Positions 19,213 to 28,944 of a stretch of 39,357 bases of DNA are shown piece by piece. The translations under genes and the position numbers were made by a program. The notes beneath the pieces were generated by a model. It did not search any database and was not told the origin of the DNA. It saw only the letters and a program-made list of their open reading frames with translations. Origin of the DNA: Chara braunii (taxonomy: Eukaryota; Streptophyta; Charophyceae; Charales; Characeae); contig BFEA01000161.1 in NCBI GenBank assembly GCA_003427395.1, forward strand, positions 1,982,585-2,021,941. The letters run 5' to 3'. The number at the start of each line of letters is the position of its first letter. The first letter of the stretch is position 1.

Positions 19213-20739
19213 CAAGGTGGCCGTCGTTCGGGACGGGCTGAACGCCCAAACCCGAACGCCCGAACATATGGGACCCCTTGGCGATGTGTTCGGTCATTCG
19301 GGCCGAATGCAGACCCAAAAAAAAAAAAAAAAAATGTGAAAAATCTGAAAAAAAACATATGTTATGCAAAAAGATAAAATAAACAACACTTCCCTGAGCA
19401 TTACATCCAAATTCCTTACCAAATTTGAAATAAAAATAAAATATGGAAAATAAATACTAATAAGCAGGGTTGCCAGGCCGAACGTACGGAGGCCCCTAAG
19501 CTGACCCCCGAATGTTCGGGCGTTCGATTCCCCGTATGGGGTCCGAACCTGAAGGGGTGCAGACCCCGCAAAAAAATATTTTGGCAACTAAATATTATTA
19601 TTTTTTTCTGAAAAGTTTTCTGTGCGTTCTTTGTGATGTAAGGTATCTCCCTCTTAATTTTGAAGCCATTCTGTTCAGCCAAAAAAAAAAGAAAAATTGG
19701 CAAAGATGGTGGTCTCAAAACTTGCTTGCCCACTCGCTAATGTGTTTTTTCTCTCTTTTCACTTTTTGTTTTTCCTTTATTTGGGGGCATGAAAAAATTA
19801 TTGTTATTTCAAATTTTATTTGTATATTCTCTATTATGTAAGATAAACATATATAAATTTTCATGGCATTTGTTACAGCCAAAAAAAAAAGAAAAATTGC
19901 CAAGGTGGCAGTGTCCAAAACGTGCTCGCCCACTCGATAATTTCATTCTCGTTTTATTTTTTCTCATTGTCATTATTATTGTTTATTTTTAGTATTTGAT
20001 TTTTATTTCAAATTTGGTGAAGAATTCGGATGTAATGTTGAGGCAAATTTTGTTTAGTTTATTCTTTTGTAAAACATATATGTTTTTCACATTTTTTGGA
20101 TTTTTTTTTTTTTTTTTTTTTTTTGGGTCCACGTTCGGCCGAACGGCCGAACTCGTCGAAGGGGGGTGACGAACGTTCGGGCGTTCAGCCCGTCCTGAAC
20201 GCCGGCAACCCTGCTAATAAGAAAAATAAGAAAAAATAGAAAGGGAAATTAGAGAATTAAAATTAGTGAGTGCGCAAGCCTGTTTTCGACACCGCCATCT
20301 TTAGCGATTTTTCTTCTTTTTTTTTGGCATAGCCAAATGCTCTGAAAATTTACATATGTGTATTTGAGATAATAAAAACTCATGAAAAAAGTTTCAAAAA
20401 ATAATAAAATTGTTTAGGCCCCGAAATAAAGTGAAAACAAAAAGTAAAAACCGAAAAAAAAAACATTTGTGACTGGGCGAGCACGTTTTGACAACTCCAT
20501 CTTTGGATTTTTTTTTTTTTTTTTGGCTTAGCAAAATGACTTCAAAATTTTTGGGCATGTACCTAACATCATAGAGAACGCACAAAAAAAATTCAGAAAA
20601 ACAAAGTTATTTTTAGGTGCTGAAATTATTTTTGGCGGGGGCCAAACCCCTTCAGGTTCAGACCCGGAACGGGACCCCAATTGCCCGAACGTACGGAGGT
20701 CTGCCCGGGGACCTCCGTACGTACGGGCTGGTAACCCTT
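19213..20739. mobile_element. hAT-like nonautonomous element, outer copy (interrupted)
   Basis: The left end CAAGGTGGCC (19213) and the right end, read on the minus strand, AAGGGTTACC (to 20739) are decayed forms of the CAGGGTTGCC terminus of the inner copy. Without the inner copy and one target duplication it is 770 bp, close to the inner 749 bp. It is colinear with the inverse of that copy throughout: GGACGGGCTGAACGCCC, an A-run then TGTGAAAAA, ACATTACATCC, CACTCG-type and GGCGAGCACG blocks, and TACGGAGG. No transposase is encoded. No clear target duplication flanks it. Confidence 0.75.
19465..20213. mobile_element. hAT-like nonautonomous element, inner copy inserted in inverted orientation
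   Basis: Exact 10-bp terminal inverted repeats CAGGGTTGCC (19465-19474) and GGCAACCCTG (20204-20213) bound a 749-bp element. The 8-bp sequence CTAATAAG lies directly outside both ends (19457-19464 and 20214-20221). An 8-bp duplication with CAGGG-type ends is typical of the hAT superfamily. Both ends have GC-rich, GAACGTTCGGGCG-like sequence and the middle is AT-rich. A block with AGCCAAAAAA, AAAATTG and GCCCACTCG is repeated inside (19677-19737 and 19878-19937). No open frame of transposase size exists. Confidence 0.92.
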
Positions 20740-20825
20740 GCACAATTCTGTTTTCAGTTAGGCTACCAAAGTGGCCAGGGACCACTTGCACGGCCGGGAA
20801 AAAAACGAATTAAAAAATAAGTTTT

Positions 20826-20875
20826 TAATGTTTATTTTTATTTTAAATTTGGTAAGGAATTTTGATGTGACCCTG
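20826..20875 (-). repeat. Fragment of the same hAT-like family
   Basis: TTTTATTTTAAATTTGG, TAAGGAATTT and GATGT match the inner element near 19999-20035. It lies outside the outer element's end, so it is a third, partial copy or a local duplication. Confidence 0.5.
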
Positions 20876-21376
20876 ATAAACTGAGAGATTGTGGAAAATA
20901 CACAGGCAAAGGTAATCCAAGACTCGTGTATAAACATCAGCAAGGATAGTCAAATGTTCATGTCCATTCACGGACAAGGTACGAAAATACACAAGTATAG
21001 AGATGATTGCATGCCGGTTGGGATATGGCTCCCCGACCGGTTTCGACCGCAGCCACGCGGTCATCCTCAGGGGGTTCCACCTTACTCCTTCCTTCGTCAC
21101 AATTCGTTGTTCCACCAAACCCACCTCCGCCGTTGGCCTACCGAGCATCTCCGGAAACGCTCAGAAGTCGTCATCGTTGGACCCGAAAAAGACCAAGGGT
21201 CACGCAATCATACCTAATATAGTCTCCTAACTCAAATGCCCTCACTAAGCGTGTTTACTTACCATAGTCACGATCAGACCCTCACACTTGCCTGTACGGC
21301 TCCAGTCTGAAGTCCGGTACCTGGTAACCGTCGAAAAATCTAGAAAGGTCCCGATCACCACTTGGTCATCAGTACC

Positions 21377-21420
21377 ACTAGGTCGCCAGTACTAGGTCGC
21401 CAGTACTAGGTCGCCAGTAC
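21377..21420. repeat. 14-bp perfect tandem repeat, three units
   Basis: ACTAGGTCGCCAGT occurs three times in a row and then breaks off. Confidence 0.9.
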
Positions 21421-21470
21421 CTAAACTACTCCTGGTCAGTTCCCTTCACCCCCTGGTATCTCGTCAGAAA

Positions 21471-21905
21471 AACAAATTTCAAAAAACAGAAAAGAAAAGG
21501 AAAGGAAAATACCGACGAGAAAACAACAGAAGCAAAAACGAACAAAGCACCCCAGAGGTCCAGTGTTCTATCCTATTTGCCCGCACTCAGACCCCGTGCA
21601 CCCTGTCTCTTCATACTGCACTATACACCCTGTCTCTTCAGACTCCACTATAACACCCTGTCTCTTCCGACTGCACTATAACACCCTGTCTTTGCACTAA
21701 AACAAAATTCAAAAAACAAACAGGAAAAGGAAAAGAAAAGGAAAATACCGACGAGAAAACAATAGAAGCAAAAACGAAGAAAGCACCCCAAAGGTCCAGT
21801 GTTCTATCCTATTTGCCCACACTCAGACCCCTTGCACCCTGTCTCTTCATACACTATACACCCTGTCTCTTCAGACTGCACTATAACACCCTGTCTTTGC
21901 ATATC
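21471..21905. repeat. 230-bp tandem duplication with an inner 28-bp repeat
   Basis: 21471-21700 and 21701-21905 share AAAATACCGACGAGAAAACA, CAGTGTTCTATCCTATTTGC and more in the same order. Each copy contains CACCCTGTCTCTTC..ACTGCACTATA repeated, about four times in the first and three in the second. Confidence 0.85.
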
Positions 21906-22301
21906 CTTGTTCAGATGTTAGCGTCCAAGTAAACGTACGTAGTCGTAGAATACACACCTATACCGTCGCCATATCTTTACATACACTAACTACATCGTGT
22001 ACTGAACAGAGCAACCCCCAACAACAACGCAGAACTGATTCTATGCTAAGCTTGGTCAAGTCGCCAATGCAGCTACTAATCCTTGTAGAGCCAGCTCACG
22101 ATCCAACTCCAAATCTTATATCGTCCGTTGGCAAAAATTTTGACTACCCGTTCCACAAACCGTGGTGGGAAGTCCTTCATCCTCGATTCCCTGGTCAAAC
22201 TCAGTACTTGCATTGGAATCCTTGAGCGTACGTTTGTATTTCGATCGATTCTGTGCAGATGACATGCAATCACTGCACTTTTTTGTTGTCTGCTTCCCCA
22301 G

Positions 22302-22572
22302 GATCTGAAGGACTGGCCGTTTTTGAACTCAAATGCCTCCTTGTGCCAGATTGTACGCTCATTCTTCGCCATCTGAAAATATGCCACGTGGCTGAATCAA
22401 ATCAACACTCATGCGTGTACCCAGAAAATCCCAGGATCCAGACTCGTCATCCGTCCTCTTCAGTTGCAGATTACGTGGGTAATACAGTTCAAACAACAGC
22501 CAGATCTGCTCAACCGATATATGACCGTGCTTTTGATGTAACACCACCAAGCTCACATCGTCCATCAGATAT
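22302..22572 (+). other. Possible internal exon, gene unknown
   Basis: A pyrimidine-rich acceptor, TTGTCTGCTTCCCCAG, ends at 22301 and a donor-like GTGAGTT starts at 22573. One frame is open across the 271 bp, with the C-terminal part SVADYVGNTVQTTARSAQP, but I recognise no family. Another short open frame at 22043-22225 precedes it (GKNFDYPFHKPWWEVLHP). The splice signals are good; coding status is unproven. Confidence 0.25.
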
Positions 22573-22605
22573 GTGAGTTCAACTTATTTTTCTGCATACC
22601 ATAGT

Positions 22606-22617
22606 TTTTTTTTTTTT

Positions 22618-22670
<53 letters not shown>
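22606..22670. repeat. T-rich homopolymer tracts
   Basis: Two runs of T separated by CCAGA, together about 60 bp. They may be the A-tail of a minus-strand retroposon whose body was not identified. Confidence 0.8.
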
Positions 22671-22675
<5 letters not shown>

Positions 22676-22888
22676 GGACCTTCCGTGGTCCTTGCACGGC
22701 CGGGCCGCCCGGGAAAATAGGGTGACGAGGGCGGCCTGGCTGGCAGCCCAGGTTTACAGTATAAATCCGAAATCGCGTGTTCCGAACATTTAAGGAATCC
22801 GCCTTTTTTTGCAAATTCGTTTTTTTGAAATTTCGTTTTTGCGCAATTCGTTTTTTTTTTTGGAGAATACTGAAATGCGCATTCGTTA

Positions 22889-23281
22889 GTGGCAGGAATT
22901 TTTTTTTTTTTTTTCTACCTCACACTACCTACCTACCACGCATGGGAGGAACCCCGTAGCAGCCAAAACCATGTTCATGAGAGAACATGCAGGGGCTGCT
23001 CCCAACCTGCAGGTGGGCGATACCGGCTAGGGGACAGCCAGTAGCATCAGGGACCATGCCAACAGGACCAATCCCTGTGCCTCCCCTCAGGTCCCCTCCC
23101 CTACGAACATCAGCAGACTCTGCTCAATGCGGATCGGGGGATCCAGTGGCCTATCTCTAGGTGGTGGGCGCCAAGCATGCCCAGGAAGGTACATCAGGCC
23201 GATGGGGATTGAACCCACAACCTCCTGAATGCCACTTGCGTGCCTTACCGAGTTAGGCCGCTGGATCGTGGCAGGAATTTT
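22889..23281 (-). mobile_element. tRNA-derived SINE (family S2) with 14-bp target-site duplication
   Basis: On the minus strand the head starts at 23267 with GATCCAG, then a D-arm-like GCCTAACTCGGTAAGGC whose 4-bp stem pairs perfectly (A box). A B box in a T-arm-like GTGGGTTCAATCCCCAT follows. The non-tRNA body of about 290 bp runs to 22916 and ends in an A-run (22903-22915). GTGGCAGGAATTTT flanks it on both sides (22889-22902 and 23268-23281). This is a complete pol-III retroposon inserted by target priming. The anticodon arm is not well formed, so it is not a tRNA gene. Confidence 0.88.
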
Positions 23282-24230
23282 CGTTTCTTCTTCTATTTGA
23301 GAATTTCGAAGATTGTTTTTCGTTATTTCACTGGGAATTTCGAATTTCTTTATTTGCAATCAGACTCGCTTTCATTCACACTTTACATGCATGCAAACAG
23401 TAGCGCAGCAAACTGGCAACATGCGCTCACTTCACAACCCAGAGATATGGCAACCTAGACACAAGTTCACTTTCAAATTTTCAATCGCTATGGCGACTCA
23501 GCACACAAACAACTCTATGTTCGCATACACTGGATCACCCTGGATATCCCACACGCGTTACTCTGCACTCACACACACACACATGCTACACACTAACTCT
23601 AGCTATGGCGGCTATGGCGGCTATGGCCGCAACTACCCTATTGCTATGCTACGCTCCTTCTCTCTCGCCCACTTCAGTTTCGGGCTCACTGCAGACCTCC
23701 TTGCACAAGACGCTGTGGCAGCGCTGTCGGCGCGAATACCCTTACAAGGGTATCCACCCTGGTTTTTGCAAGTGACAAAAGATAAGGTTTGTTCAGAATT
23801 TGAGTGTACCGCGCGGAGTCGCGGTTGTGTCTAGTTCGCGTTGACTGAATGGTTGATCGGAAGTGTGAGGGCGCGCAGTTTCGAGGCGCGCGTGATGATT
23901 TTTATTCTTGATGTTACAGAGTCGGCGTTTCAGCCGACAAAGTTTTTAGCTTGATTGAAACAAGGAGAGTTTACAACTTATATTGAATTTTGTCGTAATC
24001 TGCCTCAGCCTTGGGTACTAGCACTATTGGTAACGGCATTGGACTTTCAAAACGACGGTATAGGGACCGAGGGCGACGACTGGCTGCGATGGAATATTAG
24101 GGCGGCTGAAGATGCCGAGGGGTTGAGGGCCTGGCGGGGCTATCCCCCTTGGTTTTGTTGCCGGCCCATCTGTAGGCCCGACTGGCGGAACTGAGAGTGG
24201 TACTGGCGGTCTCCCTTCCCCAGAGCACCG
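23282..24230. other. No gene seen
   Basis: Mixed sequence with (CA) and GGCGGCTATG short repeats near 23570-23630. CCCTTACAAGGG-like sequence near 23740 is followed by CCTGGTTTTTG, weakly echoed near 24143-24160. No family motif in any frame. Confidence 0.35.
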
Positions 24231-24400
24231 GTTTCCGACGTTTGTATTTTATTTTTACCTTTATTTTTATTTGTCGGTCCCGGGGCACACAGCGACAACG
24301 CTGGTACCGGAGTTGTGTGCGGGGACCAGCGGGCATGGTTCAATTGATACGCCCATGAACTGTTGAAACCATGGGCTGAGTAGGTCGACAATCATGGGAT
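24230..24400 (+). mobile_element. SINE S1-like unit, decayed
   Basis: AT-rich sequence, then GGTTCAATTGATACGCCCAT and GAACTGTTGAAA line up with the head of S1 and with the unit at 25320-25480. The A box is degraded and no B box is clear. Confidence 0.4.
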
Positions 24401-25300
24401 CCTGTTGGGTTAGCCCACGAGGCGGAGGAAACCTCAGCGGCGGGGACCATCCGCGGGTGCACCATCCGCCAACCTCGGTCTGTTGTGAGAAGGGTTGAGT
24501 GGGAGTATGCTGTCGGGGCCATGAGGCGCATGACTAGTCACACAGATTCGCCAAGGGCCTAAATGTACCATTTGTGTGCCTTCTGTCAGGCAGCCTGTGT
24601 GGCCGCGGGACAAGGGAATTCGCGGTCACCAGCTCTTGCACGACTTGTGGATGGTGCAGTGGGACCAGCAAAGGACCATTTTGTCATTGCTGCAGACGGC
24701 CAGGGTCGTGTCCCATCTGAAAAGGGGCAGCAGTGTGTGACCTGAACCATGCGCAAGACCCCAAATTTGCCCGTCCCAAATCTGCATATTTTTGCAGGTT
24801 TGGGGTTGCGGTGTGAGCATGGCCGTGGGGGCCTGCAGTGTGAGTATGCCCTGAGTATGCCTGTTGGGGCCCAAAAGGTGGTGAACCATGCCTGGGCGCA
24901 GTAGGGACGGGCGCACCAGGGCAGGGGCCGCTGCAGCGGCTGATCACATGGAACCCGTCTCTGCGGTCTCAAGGCTCTCACTTGAGAATTTGCTAGCACC
25001 ACCAAGATCTGCAGTGGGACCTGTTCTCACTTGAGTTCATGCTGCAGACTTTGCAGTGGACCTTGTGCCCTCCTACTCATTGCGGCATCGGAATAGCCAC
25101 AACGACCGAGCATAGGGTGTGACACTTCAGCGCCGTCCATTTGAGTGGGCATACCGCCAGGTCCCACTATTTGCTGTGGGAGGTTTGAGTGTGGCCATGC
25201 CTTGTTGAGACTCAAAGGAAGGAGAAAACTGTGCTTGGGCACAACAGGGAAGGGCGGTGGTTGCAGCAGCATTGACTGTGTTCAGCTGCCCATTTGGAAT
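24400..25300. other. Diverged internal duplication, no gene
   Basis: Phrases recur at about 350-400 bp spacing: GAGCATGGCCGTG versus GAGTGTGGCCATG; ACCATGCCTGGGCGCAGTAG versus ACTGTGCTTGGGCACAACAG; then GGGACGGGCG versus GGGAAGGGCG. This looks like an old duplication. No exon recognised. Confidence 0.5.
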
Positions 25301-25319
25301 CCCTCTCCTTTCTGCTATT

Positions 25320-25480
25320 TTACTTTATTATTATTTATTTTATTTTTATTTTTTATTATTATTTTACCCTTTTGTTGTAGTTGGGACGTGACCCAGGCAC
25401 TGGTTCCGGGACTGGCAGAGGTACCCAAGAGCCTAGCTCAGTTGGTACACCCATGAACTGCTGAAATGCAGATCCAGTCC
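25320..25480 (+). mobile_element. SINE S1-like unit with a good A box
   Basis: After an ATT-rich stretch, CCTAGCTCAGTTGGTACACC (a perfect A box) and CATGAACTGCTGAAATGCAG (25434-25470) match the S1 head on the minus strand at 2160-2200. The B-box region reads GATCCAGTCCTGGATC and is degraded. A U6-like sequence begins 45 bp further on. Confidence 0.5.
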
Positions 25481-25524
25481 TGGATCTGATCTTGTGTGCA
25501 GCCTCATTGGGGGATTTCCCTTTG

Positions 25525-25610
25525 GTCCTTTGGGACATCCGTTAAAATGGGAGTGATGTAGAGAAGATTAGCACAGCCCCTACGCAAACATGATAAAGTA
25601 TAAATTGAGT
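25525..25610 (+). pseudogene. U6 snRNA-like sequence, decayed
   Basis: It spans most of U6 length from the 5' G: GTCCTTTGGGACATCC, then GAGAAGATTAGCA, GCCCCTACGCAAACATGA and AAATTGAG align in order with plant U6. The 5' hairpin and the ACAGAG region (here GTAGAGA) are both altered. Most differences from the standard sequence are transitions. No TATA box or plant USE element is seen upstream, so a pseudogene is most likely; a divergent active copy is not excluded. Confidence 0.7.
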
Positions 25611-26490
25611 GCAGGCTCTAGCTAACAGTTTCGTTTGAAAGCTCGAAGTGCTATCAGGCCGTGAGCGGTAGGGGTGTGTTGTATTCGGGAGGAAGACGTG
25701 TGGACGACGGAGATGATGAAAGCAAAGTGATGGCGAGGAATAAGTCATAGCTCGGCCGTTCCTTGACGGAATTGGGCGAAGTAAGACTTGAAATTGGGGT
25801 TCTGAGCCGAGGTAAAGCTGATGGCGGGGTCAGATTTCATGTAGGAGGGATGGGATAGCCGGTATCGACTGTATGGACTGCGCGGAGGTATGGAGGGAGC
25901 GAAGAAGAAGGGGGAAACGGGCGAATCTCGCTCATTTTTTGTCGGATTTAAGAAAAGGAAGAACCTATATAGGGGTTATTGACCATGGCGAATCCATTGG
26001 TGAAGCTAGAATGGAGTGTAGATTAGTAGGATGGATGTTAGTAGAGAAAGGCAGTGCGCGAAGGTGGCGGGAGTGCGGCTATGGCGGGAGGTGAGATTTT
26101 AATATCTCGCTCGATTCTCTATAGAATCGAGCGAAATAAGATGTTATTCCGGGGTTTTGGGACAGGGCGAACATGATGGTGAAGACGGAACGGCGAATGG
26201 CAGAGTGTAGTGGAAGATAGGAGGGAAAAGAACGTCGAGAGAGATGGCAAAGGGAAGAAGTACGAGGGATAGAAAATCAAACGCACCTGTCTTCGATGTT
26301 TTTTTGGTGGAGGAAAGTTTGATTCGGGGGTTTTGAGGTGCTGCGGATCAAATGGCCACGACAGATCTTTGATTTAGGCGCTGGTTCGACCACTACAAGA
26401 GGCTTGGGCTGCGCAGCCACTATGGGAGTAGCGGATGTACCTTCCCGTGTTCTAGCGGAAGATTCAATTCAGTTTTTTATTTTCTTTTAT
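25611..26490. other. No gene seen
   Basis: Purine-rich sequence (GAAG, GGCGA words) with a 13-bp inverted repeat around 26103-26133 (TCTCGCTCGATTC / GAATCGAGCGAAA). One R1 repeat lies at 26433-26472. Open frames lack family motifs. Confidence 0.4.
26433..26472 (+). repeat. Repeat family R1, copy G (partial)
   Basis: GATGTACCTTCCCGTGTTCT followed by AGCGGAAGATTCA matches the left half of R1 seen 24 kb away at 1241-2376. Confidence 0.5.
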
Positions 26491-26492
26491 TT

Positions 26493-26648
26493 TTATTTCT
26501 TTTGGAGAGTAGTGGGGCAGAGTCCATGATCGTGACTGTGGCTATCATTTAGATCTCGTGCAACGTCGTCGCCACGTCCGTCTCCATCAGCGCGATCTTC
26601 GTCTTGTTCGTTGCTGATCATCCCGTTGGCGGTCCTACTTCCGGCCAT
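26493..26648 (-). CDS. Short open frame, uncertain
   Basis: 51 codons from an ATG at 26648, rich in Asp/Gly/Arg (DRADGDGRGDDVARD) with a SHSHDHG stretch. A (GA)n tract lies about 115 bp upstream on its strand. No family recognised; it could be a chance frame or a first exon. Confidence 0.12.
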   Translation of the reverse strand: MAGSRTANGMISNEQDEDRADGDGRGDDVARDLNDSHSHDHGLCPTTLQKK

Positions 26649-26756
26649 TGCAGCGCGGCTCAACTCAGGTGGTATTTATTCCCTCGTGACCGTCTCGTTC
26701 GTTAGTGGGATCTCTCGCTCCCTCCTGAGAAGTAGACGAAGCTGGTGAAATGCTTC

Positions 26757-26761
<5 letters not shown>

Positions 26762-26810
<49 letters not shown>
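26762..26810. repeat. (GA)n microsatellite
   Basis: About 24 GA units in a row. Confidence 0.95.
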
Positions 26811-26817
<7 letters not shown>

Positions 26818-27925
26818 AGGGGGGAGGGATCACTTACCTGGGCAGAGGGGAGAGCGGGATTGTGGGAGACTGCCATCCACCGGACTTAGCATACCGGCTG
26901 GTGATCGGCTTTGCTAGGCTGTATTCGGCCTAGTTTACCAGAAGGTTCATTACGATTTGGCCCATTCTATCGATGACCATGAAGCTGGAAACTTACTGAT
27001 TGACCAGGAGTCCTGAAAGGAAAAGAACGGGACGTGAAGAGAGCTGAGAAAGGAGAATGGGATGCCGAGGGAAGGAGGAGGAAGGAGCACGCACCGGACC
27101 GATGGTGGCAGTTCGGGGGACAGCAGCGTGAAGAGTCCTCGGATCGGTGATGTATCCTTTCGTGGCTTAGCAGAAGATTCTCCCTCATTTTGCACACTAG
27201 CAGACTGCTCAGTCGATGCTCACGTGGAAACTATCCAACTGGTGGTGTGAGTTCGAACTCAGCGGCGACCACAACTGAATGGCTATGACTTAAGAGGGAT
27301 CTGATGACGTGCTGCTTTCAGTCTCGCCGGGCCCAGACATAGCAAAGACTGACAGATTAAGGACTCCTCAGCTCGCCAACGCAGCGCGGTGGGTTTCTGA
27401 TTTACGACCACACAGTCACCTGGTAGGGGCGAGGTCTTGCTACTGCTGCAGCAGTACTGCCGTTACAACCAGTGCAAACGATGCTGCTATGGCCGGAACC
27501 ATAGTTGTTGCAAGGAACTTGGGCGACATCGCTGTTGATGAGGGGCGGTTGCAGCCACGTCTAGCCTATGCATCTTGAGCTGCAGCCTATGCTTCTAGGC
27601 ATAGCCTAGCCTGCGGTCTCTTTGACTAGCGGTGCTATTTCGAGTTACAGCTACGTAGTACTGCTGTTGGCTGCTGCTGCAGCAGTCACAAGGCTGTGTT
27701 GGTCGTCGTTGGTGGTGCGGAGGTTAGATGAGGCAGGTGTTGACCTTCAGGTTACTTTAGAGGAGAAAGGAGACCGTGGTAGCTACCGCGTGAGGGTGCC
27801 GCAGGTCCCTGCCGACGACCAGCTGTTGGTGATTGACAGATTGCCTCGGGTTGCTGCAGGTTCAGGGGGCTGCGGTAGGCTTGGCACCAACTGCGTGAAC
27901 TGCCGTTCGCTGCTCGGCGTTGTGC
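26811..27925. other. No gene seen; one R1 copy and a tRNA-like stretch
   Basis: At 27148-27200 GATGTATCCTTTCGTGG, GCAGAAGATTC and CTCATTTTGCACA match R1. Just after it, GACTGCTCAGTCGATGCTC and GAGTTCGAACTCAG (about 27200-27262) resemble A and B boxes, so another SINE head may lie here. The rest (GCTGCTGCAGCAG-rich near 27430-27690) is unassigned. Confidence 0.4.
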
Positions 27926-27929
27926 AGTT

Positions 27930-28034
27930 GCTGTGTGATCGGGCTGCTCTGTTGTGTGATCAGGCTGCTCTGCTGTGTGATCGGGCTTCTCTGCTGTGTG
28001 ATCACGCTGCTCTGCTGTGTAATCGGGCTGCTCT
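27930..28034. repeat. 21-bp minisatellite, five units
   Basis: The unit is GCTGTGTGATCGGGCTGCTCT, five in a row with one or two changes each. Because 21 is a multiple of three, a frame with a CVIGLLC-type heptad stays open, but nothing else supports a gene. Confidence 0.92.
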
Positions 28035-28944
28035 GCCGAATTCTTTCGAAGGTTACGGCTGCTCCTGAATCCAGGGTGGCTGGTACTGCATTGAGAAGCT
28101 GGTGGCAATCTGCGGCCGTACAGAGAGGGTACTGTTTTCCTCCAGCTCGTGGCACTGCTGTCTCAGCTAAGGGTGAGCGTGCAATTGGTTACTCCGCGGT
28201 TGCTGCTAAGTATTACGGCAAGTTGTTGGACTGCGGCATATTGATATTGTTGGTCCGTTGACATAGGACCACTGCTGCGGCGCAGGGCACTGTTCTGGGC
28301 ACTGCTGCTGTGTAGGACGCTGTCCCTCACTGTGTGCAGCAACAACATGCCTGAGAAAGGACACTGTAAGTGAGGAGAGTGATTGAAGGCTTCTACAAGG
28401 GGTCATTGCAGCAACACGGGGGACTGTTAGGAGATCGCTACCGAGATATTGGTTATGTTTTGGCCGGCTTCAGTATGCTTTTGGCCAACATTGCGGGGCC
28501 CTCAGGAGATTGAAGATTTCAAGGCCCTCTCCCGCGAGTCTGAGCGCACCCCTCTTGTGTCTGAGAGCCTAAAACTTTTCTTTTTCTGCCTTTCTCAGTC
28601 TAAGTTTAGTCTTTTGGTTCTGAGAGGAAGGCGGCAGGCGGGATTGCAACCCGTAGGACCGCAGCAAGACCTTGTGGGAGGTCCACCCACCGATTGCGGG
28701 AGCTCTGCCGGAACCCAGGCGGGTTCAGGAGGCAGGGAACACTTAGGTATAATGGTCGGTTTACGCGTGTGATCCTATCCCCAAAACTATATTATCCTAT
28801 TGCTATTGACCTGACTGTAAGTATGACTGAGAAAGCTAACTGTTTGTTTATTTGTTTGATTTCGTAACATTGTTTTGCAAAGTAAATTGACAAGTATGTA
28901 TTGATTTAATTCAGATTATCAGTGTGAGTTCAGACAACACAGAA
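28035..28944. other. No gene seen; LTR-like motif at 28414-28432
   Basis: AACACGGGGGAC followed by TGTTAGGAG looks like a polypurine tract plus the TG start of an LTR. There is no coding region nearby to confirm it. The remainder is unassigned. Confidence 0.3.

Larger units (their letters stand above)
20880..22040. other. No gene seen; local tandem duplications
   Basis: 20880-21376 shows no recognisable exon. A 14-bp repeat and a 230-bp duplication follow (given separately). 21906-22040 is unassigned. Confidence 0.4.

Noticed and set aside
23200-23267. tRNA gene on the minus strand
   Set aside because: D and T arms are present but the anticodon arm does not form, and the unit continues into a body with an A-tail and target duplications, so it is a SINE.
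27930-28068. Secreted Cys/Leu-rich protein
   Set aside because: The CVIGLLC heptads come from the 21-bp minisatellite; no conserved flanking sequence supports a gene.
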